A stretch of DNA of 64,000 bases from Streptomyces sp. SCSIO 75703. GTDB lineage: Bacteria; Actinomycetota; Actinomycetes; Streptomycetales; Streptomycetaceae. Positions 46,158-55,865 of this stretch are shown here, piece by piece (the first letter of the stretch is position 1; each line of letters opens with the position of its first letter). Below the pieces are notes generated by a model, which saw nothing but the letters and a program-made list of their open reading frames with translations, was not told where the DNA came from and searched no databases. The translations under genes were made by a program, and so were the position numbers. Where the stretch lies: assembly GCF_036607905.1 (NCBI RefSeq), contig NZ_CP144555.1, forward strand, positions 1,488,001 to 1,552,000, written 5' to 3'.

Positions 46158-49100
46158 TCAGTTCCCCCGCCTCAGCCGGATGTTCTGGGTCCACGCACTC
46201 GTCCCGCCCTTCGGCGTGGTCTTGCAGGCGACGGAGTAGCAGCGCCACACCCACGCGCCGTGCCCTCGGCGGCGAATCTCGATCTCCGCGCCTGCGCACC
46301 GTCCGCAGCGTGGCGGAGCCGCGAAGACCGTGGCGTGTTCGTGCTCCAGCAGTCTCCGGGCGAAGTGAGCGCCCCGCATCGTCAGCATGACCTCGCGGGT
46401 CCAGCTCTGGGACAGGGCGTTGAGGCTGCCGATCATGACCGTCCGTTCGTCGATGACCGCGATCTTCTGGTGCATGACGTTCATCGGAACGACCACGTGC
46501 GCGACGGTGCGCAGGTCGGCGATGAGTTTCTGGTTGGCGGGCTTCTTCTGGAGTTGGTCGGTGTCGTCCCGGATGAAGACGTTGATCCGCACTCCTCGGC
46601 CGGCCGCCGCACGCAGCTCGGGGAGCAGGGAGGCGAGGCGTTTTGCCACCCAGGGCGCCCAGAGCCACAGGGAGTGCCGTGCGTGGCGGATCTCGTCGGT
46701 GAACGTGCGGTAGAAGTCGCGTTCGTCATGGATCTCCGTCACCTCGACGTGCCGGCTCAACACCTCGGCGAGTGCCGTCCCGAACTCGCCTCGGAACGTG
46801 GACGGCGCGGTCGTCGGGGTGATCAGGGTCTTGGCTGGGAGGACCCGCACCCCGCGACGGGAGTCGATGCGGGCCGCGAGATGCGCCAACGCCGTTCCCG
46901 GTGCGGCGTTCTTGACGCGTTCGCCGCCGACGATGACGTACAGACGCGTCTTGACCCGGGTGACGGCCACGTTGAAGAGACGGACTCCCTCCCTCGGCCA
47001 GCCGCCGGCCGCCGGCTGGAGATGCGCGCAGGCCATCCACAGATCGCGGCTGCCTCGTCCGCCTTCCACCGTGTCGAAGACGACGACGTCGAACTCGCGA
47101 CCCTGGAACTTGTGGGCGGTGCCGACTTCTGCCGGCACGCCCCCACCGGGGGCCTCGACGTCCCGCAGCGCCTCCAACGTGGCGTCGGCCTGGACGCGGT
47201 AGGGGGTGACGATGCCGGTCTCCTCCCCGAGCTCGGCGTGCAGTTCCACGAGCGCCCGTGCGATCAGCGAGCCCGCCGGCCACCATCCGCTGCGGCTTCC
47301 GGTCAGGTGGGCCCTGGCCAGCTCGTGGAGCCCGTCCGTGTCGATCAGTACGATCTCGGGGTCGTCCGTCGGGCGTGCCGTCCGCGTCTGGCCGCCCCCG
47401 TCGAGGACGCCGCCGTACGCGAGGTCGTTGGCCAGGGCCATCACGGCGGGCCCGAAGCGGTGCTGTTGGGTAAGCGTGACGCAGGCCGGGTGAGCCTGGG
47501 CGTCGGTCGGCTCCACGATTCCGCAGTGCCGGAAGACGTCCGGGAGCAGCCAGCGTTTGACGTCCGAGCGGCCGTGGTCCTTGAGTTCGGAGGGGATGAC
47601 CGCGCCCAGTTGCATGAAGTCCCCGAGGAGAACCGCGGTCCGGCCGGCCTTGCCCGTGGCGAGGAGGACCTCCGGCAAGGTGGCCGCGCCCGCCTCGTCC
47701 ACCAGGACGACGTCGTACGGCCCTTCGAAGACGGCCCGGTTCGTGCGGAACCTGGCCAACGTCGTGGCGACCAGTCTGGCGCCCTTGACGATCTCGCTGC
47801 CGGCATCACGAGCGAGGCGCTCGTACGTCTCCTGGGCTTCCTGGTACTGCTTCTCCAGGGCAGGCCGCCGGGTCGCGTCGTCGGCGGCTGCCGGGCGCAG
47901 TCGGCGAGCGAGGTCGAACCGGGCCGGCCAGTCCTGCCGCTCCGCCCGCTCGACCAGTTCGCCGGCCCGCCGGGCGCGCCGGGCGGCCTCCTCCGCCTGG
48001 AGCAGTTCCTCCTCGCACGTGTCGCGGTGGCGTCCGGCCCGCTGTTCGGCGGCGCGCCGGGCCGTGGCGTCGGCGGTCAGGCGGGCGGTCTGTTCGCGGG
48101 TGAGCGCGATGGTGTCGACCAGGGCGGTGATCCGCCGGCCGAGGGTCCCCAGGTGAGTGGCAGCCGTCGCGCGGGCCCCGGTCGCCGACTGTCTGGCGGA
48201 CGCGGCGGCCCGCTCGGCCTCGGCGAGCCGGCGCCGCAGCTCGCCGGCCCTTTCCCGCAGACGCCACTTCCTCACGGCGCCCTTGCCCTCCATGTCCTCG
48301 AGTTCCCGGCGCAGGGTGTCGCAGGCGCCTTCCGCCAGCAGCGCGGCTGCCTCACGGAGTTCCGCCGCCTCCCGCACCCGGACCATGTCCTCGGACAGGC
48401 GGTCGACTTGGCTCCACCGCTCTCGTGACTCCTCCGCGGCCTTGTCCCGGGCCGCGGCGGTCTCGGCCGCGGCGACCGCGTCGCGGAACACCGACTCGGC
48501 GTCGGTCAGGCGCCGGCCGGCCGCCTCTTGCCGTGACCGCGTTGACGCGAGATCCCCACCGGGTGTGCGGAGCAGCTTCAGTGCCGCGAAGTAGGCGGAG
48601 GAGTCGAACCCGGCCAGGCCTCCGTCCAGGGCGGCGAGCTGTTCGGCCCGGTGCTTGATCGCGACGAGGTCGGCTTCGAGGGCGTCGCGTCGGGCCGCCG
48701 CCTCCGTCAAGCGTGCCTTGACCATCAGCGGCAGCGACACCGAGGGGTCCTCGGCCACCTCCCGCAGATGGGGTGGCCCCACCCGGACGATGTGACCGGG
48801 GTGGTGCCGCTTGGCCCGCATCACTCCGAGCAGGGCGTTGTCGACGGCGATGTTCGTGGCCGAGACGAGCAGGACGCGATCGCCCCGTGCCATGAGGTCG
48901 CCGATCGCCCGCTTCAGCACGGTGGTCTTCCCGGTACCCGGAGGGCCCCACACCAGGTGCACCCCCTCGCCGAGGCAGGCGCGGTACGCGTCGCCCTGCG
49001 CCGGGTGGAATCCGGGCGGGTCCGCGGCCGGCGCCGGCCTGCCCCCGATGGCGCCGGCCGCGAGGGCTGCCGCCAGAGGGTGCTCGCCCAGACCGGAGAT

Positions 49101-49454
49101 CCCGTTGCGCAGAGCTTCGACGAGGAACGTGGGCGGCTGCTTCAGCACCCATAAGTGCGGGTCGGTCACGTCGGCGAACTCGGCCACCCGCACACTCAGC
49201 AGCGAGCCGCTCTGGACCGTCTCCGAGACCGCGAAGCCGTTCGTCTCGATGTCGTGGCTCTCCGGTCCGGCGAGTCGCAGGCTGTCGAGTTGGTCCGGGC
49301 CGATGTCGGAGCCACGGAGGTCGACGACGTACCGGCCGGCGTCCCCCGTGCGGGCCGCCCTGCCGACACGTTGCCATCGGGGCTCCTTGCCGACACCGCC
49401 TTCCAGGCTGATCCACTCCCCGAGCGCGGTAGCGATCTCCTCTCGCCAGCCCAC
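46158..49454 (-). CDS. SF1 (Upf1-like) helicase fused to a phospholipase-D nuclease (Mokosh type II-like)
   Basis: 1098 residues. After ~150 residues of N-terminal domain comes Walker A GPPGTGKTTVLKR (about 170-177). A ~300-residue coiled-coil insertion rich in Ala/Arg/Glu follows. Walker B reads VLVDEAGAATLPEVL (about 583), then TQQHRFGP, VGTAHKFQGREFDVVVFDTV and VAVTRVKTRLYVIVGG (motifs IV-VI). The C-terminal PLD domain has MHQKIAVIDERTVMIGSLNA (H-x-K-x4-D, about 995), and a four-cysteine zinc ribbon ends the protein. COG1112 helicase plus PLD in one chain is the architecture described for Mokosh type II anti-phage protein MkoC. The GTG at 49454 has GGGGGA upstream; the frame extends to 49553. 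Confidence 0.85.
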   Translation of the reverse strand: MGWREEIATALGEWISLEGGVGKEPRWQRVGRAARTGDAGRYVVDLRGSDIGPDQLDSLRLAGPESHDIETNGFAVSETVQSGSLLSVRVAEFADVTDPHLWVLKQPPTFLVEALRNGISGLGEHPLAAALAAGAIGGRPAPAADPPGFHPAQGDAYRACLGEGVHLVWGPPGTGKTTVLKRAIGDLMARGDRVLLVSATNIAVDNALLGVMRAKRHHPGHIVRVGPPHLREVAEDPSVSLPLMVKARLTEAAARRDALEADLVAIKHRAEQLAALDGGLAGFDSSAYFAALKLLRTPGGDLASTRSRQEAAGRRLTDAESVFRDAVAAAETAAARDKAAEESRERWSQVDRLSEDMVRVREAAELREAAALLAEGACDTLRRELEDMEGKGAVRKWRLRERAGELRRRLAEAERAAASARQSATGARATAATHLGTLGRRITALVDTIALTREQTARLTADATARRAAEQRAGRHRDTCEEELLQAEEAARRARRAGELVERAERQDWPARFDLARRLRPAAADDATRRPALEKQYQEAQETYERLARDAGSEIVKGARLVATTLARFRTNRAVFEGPYDVVLVDEAGAATLPEVLLATGKAGRTAVLLGDFMQLGAVIPSELKDHGRSDVKRWLLPDVFRHCGIVEPTDAQAHPACVTLTQQHRFGPAVMALANDLAYGGVLDGGGQTRTARPTDDPEIVLIDTDGLHELARAHLTGSRSGWWPAGSLIARALVELHAELGEETGIVTPYRVQADATLEALRDVEAPGGGVPAEVGTAHKFQGREFDVVVFDTVEGGRGSRDLWMACAHLQPAAGGWPREGVRLFNVAVTRVKTRLYVIVGGERVKNAAPGTALAHLAARIDSRRGVRVLPAKTLITPTTAPSTFRGEFGTALAEVLSRHVEVTEIHDERDFYRTFTDEIRHARHSLWLWAPWVAKRLASLLPELRAAAGRGVRINVFIRDDTDQLQKKPANQKLIADLRTVAHVVVPMNVMHQKIAVIDERTVMIGSLNALSQSWTREVMLTMRGAHFARRLLEHEHATVFAAPPRCGRCAGAEIEIRRRGHGAWVWRCYSVACKTTPKGGTSAWTQNIRLRRGN

Positions 49455-49843
49455 GTGCCAGTCCCCCTGTCTGCGGCCTCGTGTCCGAGCGGCGAATCTA
49501 CCCGTCTCGGGGTGACGTACCAGCAGGATCACGGAGCGGGGAGTCAGAGCCAAGGGGGCCTCGCGGGTGCGAGCGAGGTGCGGAGCGCCGCCGCTGGGGC
49601 GACGCCGGCCGGAGCGGGCGGGCGATGCGCCGCGGGCCGCGGGAGACCTGGGGAACCGTTACACCCGAGACAGCGGGGGCTTTCCCTTTCTCACAGGATG
49701 ATGATTACATTCCATCGGAATACCGGGCACGAGGGGTAATGCCATGCACGACCTCCCGTGTCCGGCCGCCGACCCGGCGACCGCGGTTCGGCCGTCGGGA
49801 CGCGTCACCAGCGAAGTCAGCGTCACCAGCAAGCGGGGGAAAC
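49455..49843. promoter_or_regulatory. Divergent spacer of the helicase-nuclease and a lipoprotein gene
   Basis: 389 bp. An AT-richer island at 49680-49725 has TACATT (49706-49711), a -10-like hexamer overlapping the palindrome ATTCC-ATC-GGAAT (49709-49721). This could drive and regulate the lipoprotein gene. No gene is supported. Confidence 0.4.
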
Positions 49844-50491
49844 ATGCGCAAGACACGTATCGCACTCGTGGCCACCCTGGCCACCGTCGGACTCGGCCTC
49901 ACGGCCTGCGACGACGGGGGCGACGAGGGAGCGCCGGCGAAGGAGACGCCCACGGCGTCGGCCGAGGCGTCGTCCACGCCGCAGGAGCGGAGTCCGGCAC
50001 CGGACGAGGGCAAGGAAGAGGAGGACGCCCCGGCCGCCGGGGACGTCACGAAGCCGGGCACGAAGCTCAAGATCGGCGACCGGGCCGTCCTTCCGTTCAC
50101 CTATGGGACGTCGAAGACGGGCACCATCGCCGTCACCGTCACGGAGATCGAGAAGGGCGCCGAGGCCGACATGGCCAAGTTCGGCGACAAGGCGAAGGGC
50201 ATGACGCCGTACTTCATCAGGATGAAGGTGGAGAACGTCGGCGGCACCGACCTGTCGTACTCCTCCCTCAAGCTGGACGGTGTGCTGGAGGGCGGCGGCG
50301 GCACCGGTGTCATCCTGATCGGCGGCCTCCCGGACAAGTGCGACAACAAGTCCGCGCCGGCCGACTTCACGACCAAGGGCGCCTCGTTCGAGACCTGCTC
50401 GCTGTCCGCCACGAAGACCGCGCCGGTGGCCGCCGCCGAGTTCGACAAGGGCGACGGCTACCAGGACAACCCGGTGGTCTGGGGCAACTGA
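49844..50491 (+). CDS. Secreted lipoprotein with immunoglobulin-like (DUF4352-type) domain
   Basis: 215 residues. Signal peptide RKTRIALVATLATVGLGLTA with lipobox L-T-A-C at about residues 19-22. An acidic Pro/Glu/Ser linker follows, then a beta-rich domain: VLPFTYGTSKTGTIAVTVTE, PYFIRMKVENVGGTDLSYSS and ILIGGLPDKCDN. The TxxVxNxGxxxL pattern fits telokin-like DUF4352 domains. Two cysteines (DKCDNK and FETCSL) probably form a disulfide. Function unknown. Start ATG at 49844 with GGGGGAAAC upstream; a strong hairpin follows the gene. Confidence 0.78.
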   Translation: MRKTRIALVATLATVGLGLTACDDGGDEGAPAKETPTASAEASSTPQERSPAPDEGKEEEDAPAAGDVTKPGTKLKIGDRAVLPFTYGTSKTGTIAVTVTEIEKGAEADMAKFGDKAKGMTPYFIRMKVENVGGTDLSYSSLKLDGVLEGGGGTGVILIGGLPDKCDNKSAPADFTTKGASFETCSLSATKTAPVAAAEFDKGDGYQDNPVVWGN

Positions 50492-51005
50492 CGGTCGCGG
50501 CCCGCCGCGCGCACGGCCCACGCGGCCCGAAGTGCCCGACGGGACGTGCCGGACCTCGACGGCCGGCACGTCCCGCCCGCGGCAGCAGCGAGGCGCGTAC
50601 CCGAGAGGTCTCTTATCGGCCCGCGCCGGCGCCGCCGTGGCCCGCCGCCCCGTCCCGGCCCGTCGGCCAGGTGCCCGTGCCCGGCCCGTCGGCCACGGGG
50701 ACGCCGCCCACGCGTGACGCCGACGCCCTCCGCCCCGCCTGACCGGCGCCGACCGCCGGCGGGGACGGCACGGCTGCGGCGTCCGGGGTTTCCGCGGTCC
50801 TCCGGCCGGCAGGCGCTGCTCGCGAGCCCGCCCCCCGGCACGGCTCCAGGAGATCCACCGGACCCGGCCGTCCGGCGCGAGGACCGCCACCGCGTCGGCG
50901 CCCTGCTCCCGCCCCGGCCGGAACGGCGGCCGTCCCGGCGCCGACGCCGACGCCGGGGGAAACCGCGCCCGGTATGCTACCGATCATGCGGGTAAGGGCG
51001 GCGGC
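50492..51005. other. Spacer between lipoprotein and IclR genes
   Basis: 514 bp. It holds the terminator hairpin at 50541-50574. At the right end TATGCT (50973-50978) precedes a seven-codon ORF (ATG 50986, MRVRAAA) whose TGA overlaps the IclR GTG start. No other gene is supported; open frames are Pro/Arg-rich shadows. Confidence 0.4.
50541..50574 (+). terminator. Terminator hairpin after the lipoprotein gene
   Basis: Perfect 12-bp stem, GGGACGTGCCGG with CCGGCACGTCCC, 10-nt loop, 50 bp after the stop codon. Confidence 0.7.
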
Positions 51006-51740
51006 GTGATCGACGGTCTCGAACGGGCTGTGCGGATACTGGACCTCTTCTCGTCCGACGCCCCCGAGTGGACGGTCAGCGACGTGTGCCGCACGCTCGG
51101 CCTCCCCAAGACGACGGTCTGGGACTACATGCAGAGCATGGCCGCCCTCGGCCTCCTGCGCCGTACGGGACGCGGCCGCTACCGGCTCGGGTGGCACTCC
51201 TTCCAACTGGGACTCCGCGCGCGGATGACCTCGGAGATCTCCGGTCCGGCCTGGTCCGAGATGTGCGACCTGGTCGACACCCACCACGAGACGGTCCAGC
51301 TGGCGTCCCGCTATCACGGCGAGGTCGTCTACCTGGAGAAGATCGCTCCGCGTAACGGGGTCCGGGTCAACGCGACCCGAGTGGGCGAACGGCTCCCGGC
51401 GCACTGCACCGCGGCCGGCAAGGTCCTGCTCGCCTACCTCTCCCCCGGTGAGCTCCGTGGTGTCTACGGCGAGATGAGGTCCCTCACGGACCGTTCCCTC
51501 ACCACGCTCTCGGCGCTGGAGGCAGAGCTGTCATCGGTCCGGGAGCGTGGCTACGCCCTGGACGTCGAGGAAGCCGTCGAAGGCATGTGCTGTGTCGCCG
51601 CACCGATCAGCAATCGGCACGGCGACGTGTCGTGGGCACTGAGCATGAGTTTCCTCGAATACCGGCTGCCCGACCACGCGGACGTGTACGCCCGCGCCGT
51701 GCTGGAGGCGGCCCGGCGGCTCTCCGAGCACGCACCGTGA
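51006..51740 (+). CDS. IclR-family regulator of the HyuAB/extradiol catabolic operon
   Basis: 244 residues. HTH: GLERAVRILDLFSSDAPEWT, VSDVCRTLGLPKTTVWDYMQ and SMAALGLLRRTGRGRYRLGW. The effector domain has GVRVNATRVGERLPAHCTAA, GKVLLAYLSPGEL and MCCVAAPISNRHGDVSWALS. It precedes the catabolic operon on the same strand and is separated by a spacer containing a perfect 21-bp palindrome, so it likely controls that operon. GTG start at 51006 with AAGGG upstream, overlapping a seven-codon ORF. Confidence 0.88.
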   Translation: MIDGLERAVRILDLFSSDAPEWTVSDVCRTLGLPKTTVWDYMQSMAALGLLRRTGRGRYRLGWHSFQLGLRARMTSEISGPAWSEMCDLVDTHHETVQLASRYHGEVVYLEKIAPRNGVRVNATRVGERLPAHCTAAGKVLLAYLSPGELRGVYGEMRSLTDRSLTTLSALEAELSSVRERGYALDVEEAVEGMCCVAAPISNRHGDVSWALSMSFLEYRLPDHADVYARAVLEAARRLSEHAP

Positions 51741-51787
51741 CCTGACCCCCCGCGTCGTACCGCTCCCCGAGGTGGTGCCCTCGACGG

Positions 51788-51808
51788 CTGTTCGGCTGAG
51801 CCGAACAG
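51788..51808. promoter_or_regulatory. Perfect palindrome upstream of the hyuA-like operon
   Basis: CTGTTCGGCT and AGCCGAACAG flank a single G, a perfect 10-1-10 inverted repeat four bases upstream of the -35 at 51813. The position fits an activator or repressor site, with the adjacent IclR protein the likely ligand; a terminator for the IclR gene is the alternative. Confidence 0.55.
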
Positions 51809-51812
51809 TGCG

Positions 51813-51841
51813 TTGTCGGCGAATGTGGCGAGGGCTACGGT
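51813..51841 (+). promoter_or_regulatory. Promoter of the HyuAB/extradiol operon
   Basis: TTGTCG (51813-51818) and TACGGT (51836-51841) with 17-bp spacing, followed by a ~125-nt leader before the ATG at 51974. Confidence 0.55.
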
Positions 51842-51973
51842 CACGGAAACACCCCCCTTCGGGGAAATCTCGGATTCGTTTCGCACTGCTGCGCTTTTCA
51901 CGTGAGCCGCAATTGCCCCGATGCGCTCCACGTCCTCCAGCGCGCCCCGGTTCAAGGCAATGGAGTCTTCTCG

Positions 51974-54067
51974 ATGGCGGAAACAGGCAACAAGGCCAGT
52001 CGACGGATCGGAATCGACATCGGAGGTACTTTCACCGACCTCTTCGTGGTCGAGGGAGACGGCGAGTCTCGCATCTACAAGTCCCCCACCACCCCGCAGG
52101 ACCCCTCCGTCGGCCTGCTGAACGGACTGACCAAGGCGGCCGACAGTTTCGGCGAGTCGTTGGAAGACTTCCTGGGCGGGGTGTCCACGATCGTCCACGG
52201 CACGACGATCGCCACCAACGCCGTCCTGACCCGTCAGGGGGCGAGGACCGGGTTCGTCACCACGCACGGCTTCCGTGACCTGCTGAACATGCGTCGCGGC
52301 ATCCGCGAGCGCCAGAACGACTCGAAGTACGCGCCGCCGTCTCCGCTCGTCCCCCGCGAGTTCATCGCCACGGTTCGCGAGCGGATCGACGTCTGCGGGA
52401 ACGAACTCGTGCCGCTGCACGAGGACGACGTGCGCGCGGCGGCACGCCGGTTCCGCGAGCAGGGCGTCGAGGCGGTCGCCGTCTCCTACCTGTGGTCCTT
52501 CCTGGCCCCCGCCCACGAACAGCGCACCGCGGACATCCTGCGCGAGGAACTTCCCGGCGCCTTCATCACCATCTCCAGCGACGTGGTGCCCCAGATCCGC
52601 GCCTACGAACGGCACAGCACAACGGTGCTGAACGCCTTCGTCGGACCCAAGCTGCGCCACTACCTGGCGAACATCGAGCAGCAGCTGGCGGACCGCGGCT
52701 TCGGCGGAACCCTGCTCATCGTGCAGTCCAACGGCGGCGTGATGTCGCCCGAGATCGCCAGCGATTCAGCGGTCAACGCGCTCATGTCCGGCCCGGCGGC
52801 CGGGCCGGGGGCGGCCCTCCAGTACGCCCGTCGGCACGGCTCCGAGGACGTCATCACCGTCGACATGGGAGGAACCAGCTTCGACGTCGCGCTGGTACGC
52901 GACGGCGAGTCGCTGCTCACCAGCGACAGCGAGATCGGCGGATACCGCGTCGCCCTGCCCATGCTGGATATCCACACCGTGGGTGCGGGGGGCGGTTCAC
53001 TGGTGTGGGTGGACTCCGGCGGCATCCTGCGGGTCGGTCCGCAAAGCGCCACCGCCAACCCGGGCCCCGCCTGCTACGGCCGCGGCGGCGAGAATCCCAC
53101 GACCACCGACGCCGACCTCCTCATGGGCTACCTGAACCCGGACCTGTTCGGGGACGGTGCCTTCACCCTGGACGTCGAAGCGGCCCGCAGGGCCGTGGAG
53201 GAGAAGGTCGCGAAACCACTGGGTCTCTCGGTCACCGAAGCGGTCGAGGGCATCTACCACGTGGTGAACGCGACCATGGCCGAGGCCGTCAGCGCCGTCT
53301 CGGTCAAGCGCGGTGTCGACCCCCGCGAGTTCACCATGGTGGTCGCCGGCGGCGCCGGCCCGATCCACGCCGTGCCGATCGCGCAGGAACTGGGCATCAG
53401 CCGCATCATCGTCCCTCGCGAGTCGTCGGTCTTCTGCGCGGTGGGCACCCTGCTGACCGACCTCAAACACCTGTACGCGCGCACCTTCGTCTCGGACATG
53501 GACTCCCTGGATCCGGACCGGGTCGGCGAGCTGTACCGGGAGATGCGTGACGAGGCCATCGAGACGCTGCGCTCCGAAAACGTGGAAGACGACGCGATCG
53601 ACCTCGTCTTCAGCGCCGACGTGCGGTACATCGGCCAGTTCACCGAGATCGAGGTCCCCCTGGCCTTCGACGACGGCCTCACCCCGGAATCGCTGAAGCA
53701 GTTGGTCACCGACTTCGAGAAGAAGCACGAGGCGCTCAACGGTTACACCATGCCCGGCGAGGCCACCGAGCTCATCAACGTGCGCCTCACCTCGTTGGGC
53801 CGCACCGTCAAACCCGCCCTCGCCGACCACGCCTCCGCGGGCGAGGACCCCTCCGCGGCGCGCAAGGGCGCACGCGAGGCGATCTTCTCCGGCTCTCCCC
53901 TCCGGACCGACGTCTACGACGGCCTCGCCCTGCGTCGTGACAACCGCGTCCTCGGCCCCGCGATCATCGAGCAGCCCACCACCACCGTCGTCCTCCTCGA
54001 GGGCTACGCCATGACGGTGGACTCGCAGGGCAACTACGTCATCGAGCCGGCGCAGCGACCGGCCTGA
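51974..54067 (+). CDS. Hydantoinase A / acetone-carboxylase-beta-like ATP-dependent subunit
   Basis: 697 residues. The actin-like ATPase fold starts with RIGIDIGGTFTDLFVVEGDG and has VHGTTIATNAVLTRQGARTG, VDMGGTSFDVALVRDGESLL and GPACYGRGGENPTTTDADLL. HyuA-type subunits phosphorylate amide or keto substrates; with HyuB they hydrolyse hydantoins, lactams (oxoprolinase, caprolactamase) or carboxylate ketones (acetophenone carboxylase). Which reaction is used here is unknown. ATG at 51974 has GGAG eight bases upstream. It is the first gene of an operon with HyuB, LigB/LigA-type dioxygenase, a formamidase and a hydrolase. Confidence 0.9.
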   Translation: MAETGNKASRRIGIDIGGTFTDLFVVEGDGESRIYKSPTTPQDPSVGLLNGLTKAADSFGESLEDFLGGVSTIVHGTTIATNAVLTRQGARTGFVTTHGFRDLLNMRRGIRERQNDSKYAPPSPLVPREFIATVRERIDVCGNELVPLHEDDVRAAARRFREQGVEAVAVSYLWSFLAPAHEQRTADILREELPGAFITISSDVVPQIRAYERHSTTVLNAFVGPKLRHYLANIEQQLADRGFGGTLLIVQSNGGVMSPEIASDSAVNALMSGPAAGPGAALQYARRHGSEDVITVDMGGTSFDVALVRDGESLLTSDSEIGGYRVALPMLDIHTVGAGGGSLVWVDSGGILRVGPQSATANPGPACYGRGGENPTTTDADLLMGYLNPDLFGDGAFTLDVEAARRAVEEKVAKPLGLSVTEAVEGIYHVVNATMAEAVSAVSVKRGVDPREFTMVVAGGAGPIHAVPIAQELGISRIIVPRESSVFCAVGTLLTDLKHLYARTFVSDMDSLDPDRVGELYREMRDEAIETLRSENVEDDAIDLVFSADVRYIGQFTEIEVPLAFDDGLTPESLKQLVTDFEKKHEALNGYTMPGEATELINVRLTSLGRTVKPALADHASAGEDPSAARKGAREAIFSGSPLRTDVYDGLALRRDNRVLGPAIIEQPTTTVVLLEGYAMTVDSQGNYVIEPAQRPA

Positions 54068-54081
54068 AGGGAATCAAGCAG

Positions 54082-55833
54082 ATGACACCGACGCACCCCC
54101 CGGCCCACCCCATTCTCGTCGCCGTGATCGGCAGCGCTCTGGACGGCATCACCAGCGAGATGGGCCAGACGATGCTGCGCACCTCGCGCTCACCCATCTT
54201 CGTGGAAGCCCGCGACTTCGCGACGTCGATCTTCAGCGCGGACTGCCGGCTGCTCGCCCAGACCCACTACATTCCCGTCATCGGCGGGGCGACACCGTTC
54301 GCCCTGCGCGCCATCGCGGAGTTCTTCGGTGACGATGTGAACGACGGGGACATCTTCATTCACAACGATCCGTTCGACGGCGGCTCGCACCTGCCCGACA
54401 TCACCATCGCCAGGCCGGTCTTCTGGAACGGTGAGCTGGCCTTCTGGGCCACGACCAAGGGGCACAACGCCGACGTCGGGGGTGGCGGCGTCGTCGGGTT
54501 CAACCCCGGAGCCCGGGACGTCCTGGAGGAGGGCATACGGATCCCCCCGGCCCGCGTCGTCGAGAAGGGCGAGCTGCGGCGTGACGTGTGGGAACTCATC
54601 CTCGGCAACGTGCGGATGCGCGCCCTCGTCGAGAGCGTGCTGAACTGCCAGATCGGCGCCACCGCGATCGGCGAGCGCCGGCTCCGGGCACTCCTGGAGA
54701 AGTACGGGCCCCAGACCATCCGCGACGCCACCGACGAACTGATGCGGGCGAGCGCACGTCAGGTCCGCGCGGCGGTGGCCGAGATTCCCGACGGCGAGTA
54801 CAGCGCCGAGGCACTGCTCGACAACGACGGCATCGACCGGGACCGCTCCTACCGGATCGCCCTGACCCTCAAGGTCGACGGTGAGCGCCTGACCTTCGAC
54901 TTCGGTGAGAGCGACGAGCAGGCGAAGGGCTTCATCAACAGCACGATCGCCAACACCGTCTCCTCGGCGCATCTGGCCTTGTTCGGCTGCATCGACCCGG
55001 ACATCCGCTACAACGCCGGTGCGATCGAACCGATCGACGTGATCGCCCCGGCCGGTTCCCTCGCCAACCCCCTTGACCCGGCGCCCGTCGCCGCGTGTAC
55101 GGTCCCGACCTGTGAGGCCATCGCCTCGGCGGTCTGGGTGGCTCTCTCCCAGGCCGTTCCCGGCCTCGCCCACGCCGGCTGGGCCCGCTGGTGCACGCCC
55201 GCCACCATGGGGATGAACCCCCGCACCGGGCGTCACTTCGGCGACCTGCACTTCCTGGGCAAGGGCGGCAGCGGTGCCACCGAGGGCTTCGACGGCTGGG
55301 ACCACCTCTCGCCGTCGAACACCCTGGGCGGACTGCGGGCCCCGGACCCCGAGCTGCACGAGCTGGACACGCCCTACCTGCTGGAGGAGCTCGAGTACCT
55401 CCCCGACAGCGCGGGGGGCGGCCAGTGGCGCGGCGGCCTCGGTGTTCGATACCGGTGGCGGGTGCTGGCCGACGGCATCGCCTGCGCGACCTACGGCAGC
55501 GGCTTCATGCCCGAGACGGCGCCCGTGGGGCTGCTCGGCGGCAGGCCCGGCATCGTCCAGAGCCTGACCCTGACCCGCGCCGGCGCCGAGCCCGTCGAGG
55601 TCGCGTCCAACTCCTTCTACACCCTGAACAAGGGCGACGTCTTCGAGGTCGTCGCGAGCGGTGGCGGCGGGTTCGGCGATCCGCGCCTGCGGCCCGCCGA
55701 ACTGGTGGTGCGGGACGTGCGCGAAGGCGTGGTCTCGATCGACGCCGCCCGCACCGTCTACGGGGTCGCCATCGACCCGGACACCCTGGAAGAGCGGCAG
55801 GACGAGACCCGGCACCTGCGCGCCGCGGGCTGA
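54082..55833 (+). CDS. Hydantoinase B-like subunit
   Basis: 583 residues. LVAVIGSALDGITSEMGQTM, LRTSRSPIFVEARDFATSIF, DIFIHNDPFDGGSHLPDITI and VASGGGGFGDPRLRPAELVV are typical HyuB. It forms the second catalytic partner of the HyuA-like protein encoded 14 bp upstream. The ATG at 54082 has AAGGGAA upstream. This separate HyuA/HyuB pair is different from the fused oxoprolinase at 24-27.7 kb. Confidence 0.9.
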   Translation: MTPTHPPAHPILVAVIGSALDGITSEMGQTMLRTSRSPIFVEARDFATSIFSADCRLLAQTHYIPVIGGATPFALRAIAEFFGDDVNDGDIFIHNDPFDGGSHLPDITIARPVFWNGELAFWATTKGHNADVGGGGVVGFNPGARDVLEEGIRIPPARVVEKGELRRDVWELILGNVRMRALVESVLNCQIGATAIGERRLRALLEKYGPQTIRDATDELMRASARQVRAAVAEIPDGEYSAEALLDNDGIDRDRSYRIALTLKVDGERLTFDFGESDEQAKGFINSTIANTVSSAHLALFGCIDPDIRYNAGAIEPIDVIAPAGSLANPLDPAPVAACTVPTCEAIASAVWVALSQAVPGLAHAGWARWCTPATMGMNPRTGRHFGDLHFLGKGGSGATEGFDGWDHLSPSNTLGGLRAPDPELHELDTPYLLEELEYLPDSAGGGQWRGGLGVRYRWRVLADGIACATYGSGFMPETAPVGLLGGRPGIVQSLTLTRAGAEPVEVASNSFYTLNKGDVFEVVASGGGGFGDPRLRPAELVVRDVREGVVSIDAARTVYGVAIDPDTLEERQDETRHLRAAG

Positions 55834-55865
55834 CCCACCCGCTTTCGAGCAAGGAAGGACACCTC

